The notes beneath the pieces were generated by a model. The model made no database searches. It saw only the letters and a program-made list of their open reading frames with translations, and was not told where the DNA came from. The position numbers and the translations under genes were made by a program. Below are positions 1 through 5,036 of a stretch of DNA of 5,036 bases, piece after piece (position 1 is the first letter of the stretch; the number at the start of each line of letters is the position of its first letter). Source of the stretch: Candidatus Omnitrophota bacterium. Lineage in GTDB: Bacteria > Omnitrophota > Gorgyraeia > 1-14-0-20-64-10. The stretch spans positions 1-5,036 of the forward strand of contig JAHFFF010000133.1 of assembly GCA_023248095.1 (NCBI GenBank). Direction: 5' to 3'.

Positions 1-375
1 TATGGGGAGAAGTACGTCGCCTATTTGAAAGCCGTGCCCGCACTGCTGCCTTGGCGCCGCTACCGGGGTACTCGGTACGGAAGCCGCAGCGAGTATAAGC
101 TACAAAAAGGGCAGGAGCGTCTCAAGGTGCTCGGTTACTTCGGAGGAATTGCCGGGATTCTACTCATCAAGGAGCTGCGTCACCTTCTCCATCTGCCACC
201 CTTGCAGCCGTTGCCGCGCACCCTTTGGGTCACCTGCTCGGTCGCCGCTCTGCTGGGGATAATCTTCCGGCCCAAGACCCGATCCCCCTTCCTGCGTGCT
301 TCACAAACGCTACTGGTGATCGGCTGCTCCATCTTTCTGGCGATCCATCTCCCCGGAGTTTGGCCGACTCACTAG
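1..375 (+). CDS. ICMT/phospholipid methyltransferase-like integral membrane protein, C-terminal part (5' end outside window)
   Basis: The frame is open from the first base to the TAG at 373-375, giving 124 residues without a natural start; the TTG at 25 is internal to the conserved segment and is not the likely start. Residues 1-18 read YGEKYVAYLKAVPALLPW, which matches the end of the catalytic region of bacterial isoprenylcysteine carboxyl methyltransferase (ICMT)/phospholipid methyltransferase-like proteins, where a GxxYxxYxxxVPRxxP pattern closes the domain. These are membrane enzymes using S-adenosylmethionine; the substrate here is unknown. Beyond that motif there is an unusual tail of about 100 residues with three hydrophobic stretches (about 42-56, 74-89 and 102-117) separated by basic segments, so the protein probably has extra membrane helices compared with short family members. 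It lies 35 bp before the TPR-CPBP protease gene and may be cotranscribed with it. Family assignment rests on a short motif, so it is moderate; the catalytic part lies outside the window. Confidence 0.6.
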   Translation, partial: YGEKYVAYLKAVPALLPWRRYRGTRYGSRSEYKLQKGQERLKVLGYFGGIAGILLIKELRHLLHLPPLQPLPRTLWVTCSVAALLGIIFRPKTRSPFLRASQTLLVIGCSIFLAIHLPGVWPTH

Positions 376-387
376 ATCAGGTATACT
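360..387 (+). promoter_or_regulatory. possible sigma70-type promoter for the TPR-CPBP gene
   Basis: TTGGCC (360-365, four of six to TTGACA) and TATACT (382-387, five of six to TATAAT) are separated by 16 bp. The predicted transcript would begin near 394, just before the Shine-Dalgarno, leaving a leader of about 17 nt. The site overlaps the end of the upstream gene, so it could be an internal promoter or chance; the genes may equally be read through from upstream. Confidence 0.25.
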
Positions 388-395
388 TACTTCAT

Positions 396-402
396 AAGGA
401 GG
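396..402 (+). promoter_or_regulatory. Shine-Dalgarno that fixes the GTG start of the TPR-CPBP gene
   Basis: AAGGAGG is a near-perfect ribosome binding site lying 8 nt before the GTG at 411. The same reading frame is open back to an ATG at 225, but that longer start lies inside the preceding gene, would encode a 62-residue non-hydrophobic extension and would bury this site. The GTG start also places a clean membrane anchor at the N-terminus. Confidence 0.85.
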
Positions 403-410
403 GCACCCTT

Positions 411-2114
411 GTGAAGCGTCCGGTTGTGTTGTGGATGACGATCTTCGCCCTGGCCGGCGCCTTCCTCTATATAGGCCTTTTCCCCCGCACCGAAACAGCC
501 CAAGGCCTGCACCTCCGAGTGCAGGGCCTTATCGGCCATGGTAAGTTCTCCCAGGCAGAAGCTCTCTCGCGCAAGGCGCTGGCATTGGATGACCAATTTG
601 CAAAAAGCTACATTGACCTCGGGAACATCTATTCCTTCCGCGGAGATTACGTTCTGGCGGAAAAGGCCTATCTGACCGCGCTGGAGTGCATAGGGGCGGA
701 CCGGGTGGACCAAGCAGTCACCCACTACAATCTGGGAGGCATCTATAAAAGGGAGGGCAACGGCCGGCAGGCCTGGATGCATTTCCTCATGGCCTACGAA
801 ATGAGATCCGAGTATTACGTCATCAAGAACGACCCGGAGGGGTTTGTCCACCAGGTCGAGACGGACATGAACCTGCCGGCAGAGATCTTCCACCGGCTGC
901 AGACGTTGAAGACGGCCTTGAACAAGGGCCGGTATCAGGAGGTGTTGGCCGATTCCAACCAATTCCTGAAGGACAATCCCGGCTCCCGCTACACGGTCCT
1001 GTTCCTCAAGCACCGGATCCGTGCTCTCTCCAGCCTGGAAAGATACGAGGAAGCGATCCAACGGCTTGAGTCATTCCGGCGCTCCGATCCTTCCGGGGTG
1101 CACAAGGCTTGGATCGATCGGATGATGGACCTTGTGGAGTTGTCCGCTCGCGAACGGTTCTGCCGGATCCGGGAGGATTTGCCCGGCCAGATCCTGGCGC
1201 TGGAGCGTCTGAAGGAAAAATTCCCGAGCGAATCGTTTACCCGGGGGATCCGGCTTCAGTTGGCGGAACTCTACCTGAAGGCCGGTGACTATTCCCGAGC
1301 CTCTCAGGAATTGAGGGGCTCCGGCCTGCTAAGGGCTCGTGTCATCCGGTTCTGCTTGTTTGTAGGCATCGCCTCCACGCTGCTCATGGCGGGACTGACC
1401 TTCATTTTCCGGGTGCTCTTCAGGGGCCGGTATCTTCAGCAGAGGGGGAGCCCGATTTTCAAAGGTTCGCACCTGTATCTGTTTTGGGTTTTCCTGCTGG
1501 GTATACCGGGCCTGCAGGTGTTGGCGCTCCTCTGGTTGAAGACTGCCAATCCGGCAATTGTTTCGCTTCTGCTGACCCACCTCCTGCTGGCCGGCCTCTG
1601 CCTCTTTTTCCTGAAGGGGATCTACCGGCTCGACAATACTACTCTGGGTTTTGCTTGGAAGGCAAACCGCTTCAACGCTCCCCTCCCCACGGTTATCCTC
1701 GCGGTGGTCCCCATCGTTGTTCTGTTGGGGATGGGTGCCCTTCACGATTACGGGGCCAGGGTGCCCTCCTCCGGGGTTCGGGGGCTCATCCAGAGTGTTT
1801 CGCAAAGAGGCAGTGGAGCGGAGGTCTTTGGCGTAGTTCTTCTTTTAGGGCTGGTGGGCCCCATCTGCGAAGAGATCGTCTTCCGCGGCTATCTGTTCAA
1901 CTGCTTCCGGTGGCACACCTCCGGGATGGTAGCTGTGGCCTTGAGCGCTCTTGCCTTTGCCCTTGCGCATCAGATTCCGGTGCTCCTGCCTTATTACTTT
2001 GCCCTCGGTATCATCCTCGCCGTGCTGTATTCGAAATCCAGATCCATACTCCCCTGCATACTGACCCACTCCCTGCTCAACCTCACCCTCTTGACCCTCA
2101 GCTGGCTGAGTTAA
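411..2114 (+). CDS. TPR domain-CPBP (CAAX protease/Abi-type) intramembrane metalloprotease fusion
   Basis: The 567-residue protein starts at GTG 411. Residues 7-24 form an N-terminal membrane anchor. Residues about 32-304 are helical with TPR-like repeats, clearest at 32-64, 64-95, 103-131, 163-192, 193-229 and 280-304 (patterns such as LGNIYSFRGDYVLAEKAY). From about 311 to the end there are roughly eight hydrophobic segments. The last holds the CPBP signature: EEIVFR with E487, E488 and R492; FALAH with F516 and H520; and HSLLN with H553 and N557. In Rce1-type enzymes the corresponding Glu and His residues form the active site, so this copy looks catalytically intact. CPBP proteins include the Rce1 CAAX protease, bacteriocin-maturation and self-immunity proteins. 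The TPR part probably faces the periplasm or cytoplasm as a substrate or partner platform; sidedness is not settled. The neighbouring ICMT-like gene suggests, but does not prove, work on a common lipidated or membrane substrate. The substrate is unknown. Confidence 0.88.
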   Translation: MKRPVVLWMTIFALAGAFLYIGLFPRTETAQGLHLRVQGLIGHGKFSQAEALSRKALALDDQFAKSYIDLGNIYSFRGDYVLAEKAYLTALECIGADRVDQAVTHYNLGGIYKREGNGRQAWMHFLMAYEMRSEYYVIKNDPEGFVHQVETDMNLPAEIFHRLQTLKTALNKGRYQEVLADSNQFLKDNPGSRYTVLFLKHRIRALSSLERYEEAIQRLESFRRSDPSGVHKAWIDRMMDLVELSARERFCRIREDLPGQILALERLKEKFPSESFTRGIRLQLAELYLKAGDYSRASQELRGSGLLRARVIRFCLFVGIASTLLMAGLTFIFRVLFRGRYLQQRGSPIFKGSHLYLFWVFLLGIPGLQVLALLWLKTANPAIVSLLLTHLLLAGLCLFFLKGIYRLDNTTLGFAWKANRFNAPLPTVILAVVPIVVLLGMGALHDYGARVPSSGVRGLIQSVSQRGSGAEVFGVVLLLGLVGPICEEIVFRGYLFNCFRWHTSGMVAVALSALAFALAHQIPVLLPYYFALGIILAVLYSKSRSILPCILTHSLLNLTLLTLSWLS

Positions 2115-2128
2115 CCCCCGGCCGGGGG
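2115..2128 (+). terminator. GC-rich palindrome after the TPR-CPBP stop codon, possible transcription end
   Basis: CCCCCGGCCGGGGG is a perfect 14-bp palindrome starting at the base after the TAA. It can fold into a five-pair GC stem with a four-base loop. No T-run follows directly (the next bases are CGTCCTTGAGGG), so it does not meet the usual form of an intrinsic terminator. It may be a weak or factor-assisted end, or an mRNA 3' stabiliser. It separates the protease gene from the Fic promoter region. Confidence 0.3.
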
Positions 2129-2139
2129 CGTCCTTGAGG

Positions 2140-2175
2140 GTTGTCGTTTCTGTTGTCATTTAGGTTGTCATTTAG
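2140..2175 (+). repeat. three tandem 12-bp repeats upstream of the Fic gene
   Basis: The units are GTTGTCGTTTCT (2140-2151), GTTGTCATTTAG (2152-2163) and GTTGTCATTTAG (2164-2175). The last two are identical and the first differs at three positions. The array ends 24 bp before the Fic ATG, and its third unit contains the TTGTCA that serves as the candidate -35 box. The array is noncoding on the + strand, with in-frame stops. It may be an operator with several copies of one binding site, perhaps for the Fic protein's own winged helix, or a short slippage-prone tandem repeat. The function is inferred only. Confidence 0.75.
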
Positions 2176-2193
2176 AAAGGCCCACGGTATCAT
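2165..2193 (+). promoter_or_regulatory. candidate promoter giving a leaderless Fic transcript
   Basis: TTGTCA (2165-2170) matches the sigma70 -35 consensus at five of six positions. TATCAT (2188-2193) matches the -10 consensus at five of six. The spacer is the optimal 17 bp. Only six bases (GGTTTC) separate the -10 box from the ATG at 2200, so the expected first transcribed base falls on or next to the start codon. This fits the absence of a properly spaced Shine-Dalgarno; the only purine run, GAAAGG at 2175-2180, lies 19 nt before the ATG. Confidence 0.55.
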
Positions 2194-2199
2194 GGTTTC

Positions 2200-3237
2200 A
2201 TGTTCGCCCCACGCTACACCATTACGCACGCCATCCTCGACCACCTGACGCAGGTTACCCGGGCGCAGGAGATAATTCAGCAGGCTCATCTGGTGCCCAG
2301 ATGGGAGATCTCCTTGCGCCGGGAGGCGATCATTCGGCAGGCTCATGCCTCTACCAGCATCGAGGGGAACCCACTGTCGCTGGAACAAGTCAGCGACCTT
2401 GCTCAAGGGAGGGTGGTGATGGCCACCCGCCGAGCTAAACAGGAAGTGCTCAATTACCTGCAGACCTTGGAGCATCTTCATGATCTTTCACCGGGGGAGA
2501 AAATTTCAGAGGCCCAAATTCTTGCAATCCACAAAGGGTTGACGAAGGAAACGCTTGATGATCCCAAATATGTCGGTGCTTACAGAAAGGTGCAGGTTGT
2601 GGTCGCTAACCGACTCACCAGGGAGGTGATCTTCCGGCCTCCTCAGGCGAAGGATGTGCCGCATCTCATGGCAAAGTTTTTCTCCTGGCTCAACGCGGGA
2701 CAGACCTCTGCGCTCAACCCCGTGTTGACAGCCGGCATTGCCCATTACGAATTCGTCAGGATACACCCGTTCGTGGATGGGAACGGCAGGACAGCACGTA
2801 CCTTAGCAGCGTTGATTCTTTACAAGCGGGGATTCGACACCAAGCGCTTCTTTGCCCTGGATGATTACTACGACAGCGACCGGCCTGCTTACTATGCTGC
2901 TCTAAATCGTGTGAACCCAAAGACGCTGGATCTAACTTCCTGGCTGGAGTACTTCACAGAAGGAGTTGCTGTTTCTGTTGAACAGGTGAAGGAGAAGGTT
3001 CTGCGCTTGAGCAGGGATCGCCGGAAGCGGGCGCAAACCGGCCAAATTGCCTTGACAGAACGCCAGATGCGGATTGTAGAGTTCCTGCACGAAAGGGGGC
3101 GAATGAGCAACCAAGATCTCCGTTCCATGCTCAAGGTATCCCGGCAAGCTGCCTTAAAAGAGCTCACCAAGCTGATCCATCTGGGTGTCGTTCACCCCAA
3201 GGACCGTGGACGGAATCTGCACTATATTCTTACGTAA
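2200..3237 (+). CDS. Fic family protein (class II, self-inhibited AMP-transferase) with C-terminal winged helix
   Basis: The 345-residue protein belongs to the Fic family, which usually transfers AMP from ATP to hydroxyl side chains of target proteins. The catalytic motif HPFVDGNGRTAR is at 189-200, with H189 as general base, D193 for metal binding and N195, R197 and R200 for phosphate binding; all are intact. The inhibitory motif [ST]xxxE[GN] is present near the N-terminus as STSIEG at 51-56, with E55 expected to block the ATP gamma-phosphate site. This makes it a class II enzyme that needs relief from inhibition. Residues about 130-146 form the flap before a PP motif at 147-148. Residues about 285-345 resemble a winged helix (TERQMRIVEFL, then SNQDLRSML and SRQAALKELTKL), so DNA binding or autoregulation is possible. 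No other in-frame start lies upstream, because a TAG occurs at 2173. The target is unknown, and no small antitoxin gene precedes it, which fits a built-in inhibitor. Confidence 0.93.
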   Translation: MFAPRYTITHAILDHLTQVTRAQEIIQQAHLVPRWEISLRREAIIRQAHASTSIEGNPLSLEQVSDLAQGRVVMATRRAKQEVLNYLQTLEHLHDLSPGEKISEAQILAIHKGLTKETLDDPKYVGAYRKVQVVVANRLTREVIFRPPQAKDVPHLMAKFFSWLNAGQTSALNPVLTAGIAHYEFVRIHPFVDGNGRTARTLAALILYKRGFDTKRFFALDDYYDSDRPAYYAALNRVNPKTLDLTSWLEYFTEGVAVSVEQVKEKVLRLSRDRRKRAQTGQIALTERQMRIVEFLHERGRMSNQDLRSMLKVSRQAALKELTKLIHLGVVHPKDRGRNLHYILT

Positions 3238-3256
3238 CCCGCCCTAAAAAAAGTTA

Positions 3257-3285
3257 TTGACAAGGACAACCCCCAGGAGTAATGT
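3257..3285 (+). promoter_or_regulatory. promoter for the HTH regulator-secretin pair
   Basis: TTGACA (3257-3262) is a perfect -35 box, preceded by an A-tract at 3246-3252 that could act as an UP-like element. TAATGT (3280-3285) follows after 17 bp; it keeps the first, second and last consensus bases of the -10 box. Transcription would begin near 3292 and give a leader of about 57 nt before the ATG at 3349. The site lies wholly in the gap after the Fic gene, so the downstream genes probably form their own unit. Confidence 0.55.
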
Positions 3286-3305
3286 GAGACCCTTCTTTAT
3301 TACCA

Positions 3306-3322
3306 GTAAAACTTCGATTTAC
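3306..3322 (+). promoter_or_regulatory. imperfect inverted repeat in the leader of the HTH gene, possible operator
   Basis: GTAAA (3306-3310) and TTTAC (3318-3322) flank a 7-base centre, and one further pair can form inside it. The dyad sits about 14 bp after the predicted transcription start and 27 bp before the ATG of an Xre-type protein, a common position for an autorepressor site. It could also form a weak RNA hairpin. Short AT-rich dyads occur by chance, so support is low. Confidence 0.25.
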
Positions 3323-3348
3323 TACTGCTAAACACGGGTAGGGTACGT

Positions 3349-3681
3349 ATGAGATATCCAACAGTCACAATTCGAACGGATGTATTGGAGTCCTGGTTAA
3401 AGGTCTGCGGCTATACCAAGTCCCACCTGGCGGGAGAACTGGGTGTTTCCCGAGGCCGTGTCAGCCAGCTCCTCACCACCCAAAAAGAACCCTCTGCCCA
3501 CCTGATCGCGAAGCTGTTGACAGTAACCAACCTGCCCTTTGACAGAATCTGCCGGGTCGTTCGCAGCAAAGAAGTTCACGCTTCATTGTCTGTTCCTCGA
3601 ACAAAAAAAGTAGCCTCCAAGCCAACTGACGCTGAGGAAGTGGCGGCGACACAGCTGGCCGGTGGCGAGTCGTCTTCCTAA
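3349..3681 (+). CDS. small Xre-type helix-turn-helix protein
   Basis: The 110-residue protein is probably a DNA-binding regulator. Residues about 11-70 fit a five-helix Xre/Cro fold: helix 1 DVLESWLKVCGY, helix 2 TKSHLAGELG (23-32), a turn at VS, recognition helix SRGRVSQLL (34-42), then SAHLIAKLLTVTN and PFDRICRVV. Residues about 72-110 are polar and low in complexity, ending in GGESSS, and look disordered; no ligand or protease domain is visible. The ATG at 3349 is preceded by GGGTAGGG at 3336-3343, a weak ribosome site. The stop lies 25 bp before the secretin start with no terminator between them, so cotranscription is likely. A role as autoregulator or as controller of the secretin operon is inferred from position only. 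The short N-terminal HTH plus tail could also belong to a nucleoid- or phage-derived protein. Confidence 0.8.
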   Translation: MRYPTVTIRTDVLESWLKVCGYTKSHLAGELGVSRGRVSQLLTTQKEPSAHLIAKLLTVTNLPFDRICRVVRSKEVHASLSVPRTKKVASKPTDAEEVAATQLAGGESSS

Positions 3682-3706
3682 ACAAACAAAAAGGAAAAAA
3701 TATTCT

Positions 3707-5036
3707 ATGAGAGCATATCAATTTCGTCTGATTGCGACACTGATGGTGGTGAGTCTGTTGGTGTTGGAGCAGGGACCGGTGCGGTTGGCTGCTGCTGGGG
3801 CCGATTCGCAGGCGGAGCCGTCCAGGGCGAAGGTGACCATTGATGTGAAGGACACCGATATCAACCAGGTTCTGGATGCCTTCTCTCAGCAGACCGGCCT
3901 CAACATGGTGGTCGGCAAAGAGGTGAAGGGAACGGTCTCGGTCCGGCTCAACAACGTTCAGTGGGAGCGGGCACTCGATGCCATCTTGAAGCCCTACGGA
4001 TACGGCGCGGAGCGCTCGGGCGATGTGGTGGTGGTTCTTCCCTTAGCAGATTTGAAGCAATTATCCGATTCACAGCCGCTCACCTCCCGTGTTTACAAGC
4101 TGGTCTACCGGGATGCCGGAGATCTCAAGCCGGTCATCGAGTCGCTTCTTTCTTCGCGAGGCAAGGTGGAGATCGTAGAGGAGACCGGGCAGAAGGGTTG
4201 GGAGTTCGGCGCCTTCGGTACGGCAGGCGGCGGGGGTTCATCGAACCGCAGTTCGGGTGGGTCCTCCTCCGGCTCCATGGCCCGTTCCTATGGCAATAGG
4301 GGATCGGGTGAGCAGAGGCGCTCCCGGACCAAGACCCTGGTCGTCACGGATACTCAAATGGTCCTGGAGCGGGTGGCGGAGGCGATTGAAAAACTGGATG
4401 TGTTGCCTCAGCAGGTGCTCATTCAGGCCAGGTTCATGGAGGTCAACCATGATCTGCTGGTGGACATCGATCCCAAGATGATCACCGGCGCAGTCAAGGG
4501 GAGCAACTCCGCGAGCACGAACTTGTCGAACCAGCCTGCATCCAAGCGGGCCGGGGAACCCTTAACAGAGTTCGCAGGCACCTTTTCTCTAGCTTCTTAT
4601 ACCCCCGCGATTTTTGTGCCGGAAACATCCGGCCTAACCGCTGCCGTAGCCGGAGCGCAGATCTTCTTTCAGCAGCTGCACGGAACCCAGTATTCCGCTT
4701 TGCTGCGGCTTCTGGAAGAGAACGTTGGGGCCAACACCCTCTCTGCCCCCTCCATTGTGACGTTGGATAATCAGGAGGCCAACATCCTGGTCGGCACCCA
4801 ATATCCGATCCTCACCTCATCGGTTGCCGGCACCACCGCCACCACCACGGTCACCTCCCTGGATTACTACCAGGACATCGGCATCCAGCTGCGCGTGGTT
4901 CCCCAGATTGCCGGCAAGGACCGGATCAACATGATCGTCCATCCGGCGGTCACCTCCTTCTCCAGCACCCTGGCGGCCAAGAGCCCGGAGGGTACCACCC
5001 TCGCGGAATATCCGATCATCACCACCCGCGAGACCG
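3707..5036 (+). CDS. outer-membrane secretin (PilQ/GspD superfamily), 3' end outside window
   Basis: The 443 codons visible start at ATG 3707, with AAGGA at 3691-3695 as ribosome site (11-nt spacing), and the frame runs off the window edge. Residues 1-30 are a signal peptide (basic start, hydrophobic 8-20, probable cleavage after LAAA); no cysteine is seen, so it is not a lipoprotein. Residues about 43-110 form the N0/STN-like domain (VTIDVKDTDINQVLDAFSQQ to VVVVLP), close in pattern to PilQ. Residues about 126-232 form an N1-type domain (RVYKLVYRDAGDLKPVIESLL, then TLVVTDTQMVLERVAEAIEKLD), interrupted by a Gly/Ser/Arg-rich insert at about 170-206. The secretin core begins near 236 with VLIQARFMEVN, and continues with NTLSAPSIVTLDNQEANILVG and DIGIQLRVVPQI. 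The missing part should hold the VxxGxTxxIGGL segment and membrane gate. The protein probably forms the outer-membrane ring of a type IV pilus or type II secretion system; which one cannot be told from this gene alone. Confidence 0.93.
   Translation, partial: MRAYQFRLIATLMVVSLLVLEQGPVRLAAAGADSQAEPSRAKVTIDVKDTDINQVLDAFSQQTGLNMVVGKEVKGTVSVRLNNVQWERALDAILKPYGYGAERSGDVVVVLPLADLKQLSDSQPLTSRVYKLVYRDAGDLKPVIESLLSSRGKVEIVEETGQKGWEFGAFGTAGGGGSSNRSSGGSSSGSMARSYGNRGSGEQRRSRTKTLVVTDTQMVLERVAEAIEKLDVLPQQVLIQARFMEVNHDLLVDIDPKMITGAVKGSNSASTNLSNQPASKRAGEPLTEFAGTFSLASYTPAIFVPETSGLTAAVAGAQIFFQQLHGTQYSALLRLLEENVGANTLSAPSIVTLDNQEANILVGTQYPILTSSVAGTTATTTVTSLDYYQDIGIQLRVVPQIAGKDRINMIVHPAVTSFSSTLAAKSPEGTTLAEYPIITTRET

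Noticed and set aside
225..410. Longer N-terminus for the TPR-CPBP protein starting at ATG 225
   Set aside because: It overlaps the upstream gene by 150 bp, has no ribosome site, and would place 62 low-quality residues before an evident membrane anchor. The AAGGAGG at 396-402 points to GTG 411.
387..1061. 224-codon open frame on the minus strand
   Set aside because: It is the antisense of the TPR region, has no recognisable domain, and the + strand protein shows clear TPR and CPBP patterns.
1484..2137. 217-codon + strand frame overlapping the CPBP domain
   Set aside because: The translation is rich in Pro, Arg, Gly and Ser with no domain, as expected for a shifted frame of a GC-rich gene. 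The overlapping frame has intact catalytic motifs.
2098..2175. Repeated NDN peptide coded on the minus strand across the 12-bp repeats
   Set aside because: It only reflects reading the tandem repeat in reverse within an antisense frame of the Fic gene; there is no independent support for a protein.
3183..3197. GGGTG/CACCC hairpin near the Fic 3' end as a terminator
   Set aside because: It lies inside the coding region, no T-run follows, and the stem is only five pairs.
2200..3681. Fic plus small HTH protein as a FicTA-type toxin-antitoxin system
   Set aside because: FicA-type antitoxins carry the inhibitory motif, but here that motif is inside the Fic protein (E55). The HTH protein lacks it, lies downstream after 111 bp, and has its own promoter.
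3961..4481. Two open frames of 112 and 74 codons on the + strand inside the secretin
   Set aside because: They are out-of-frame shadows. The secretin frame is open throughout and shows N0, N1 and core motifs.

Overview
The window carries five genes, all on the + strand, and no sign of an insertion sequence, RNA gene or CRISPR array. The secretin at the right edge, which has an N-terminal signal peptide, indicates a diderm (Gram-negative) bacterium. Base composition looks moderately GC-rich in the genes, with AT-rich gaps around 3238-3348 and 3682-3706. I cannot assign a phylum from the sequence.

Left block (1-2114). The window opens inside a membrane protein whose tail has the look of an isoprenylcysteine carboxyl methyltransferase (ICMT)/phospholipid methyltransferase-like family, with an extra hydrophobic C-terminal extension. 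After 35 bp, and behind a strong Shine-Dalgarno, comes a 567-residue protein made of an N-terminal membrane anchor, a TPR-like helical domain and a C-terminal CPBP (CAAX protease/bacteriocin-processing) membrane protease domain with its glutamate and histidine motifs intact. The two families are the bacterial relatives of the eukaryotic enzymes that act one after the other on CAAX proteins, so the pairing is suggestive but not proof of a shared pathway.

Middle block (2115-3237). A GC-rich palindrome follows the protease gene. Then come three tandem 12-bp repeats, the last of which supplies the -35 box of a good candidate promoter. Its -10 box ends six bases before the ATG of a class II Fic protein. 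The Fic protein has an intact AMPylation motif, its own inhibitory helix motif and a C-terminal winged helix. No usable Shine-Dalgarno is present, so the gene may be translated from a leaderless mRNA.

Right block (3238-5036). A consensus-like promoter drives a 110-residue Xre-type helix-turn-helix protein. Only 25 bp later a secretin gene begins (type IV pilus PilQ or type II secretion GspD superfamily), cut off by the window end. The two probably form one transcript, with the small regulator perhaps controlling the secretin. The secretin has N0 directly after the signal peptide, without the AMIN domains usual in PilQ, and a Gly/Ser/Arg-rich insert in the periplasmic part.

I did not find a clearly new multi-gene system. 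The most interesting points are the methyltransferase/TPR-CPBP pairing, the apparently leaderless repeat-associated Fic gene and the regulator-secretin pair.
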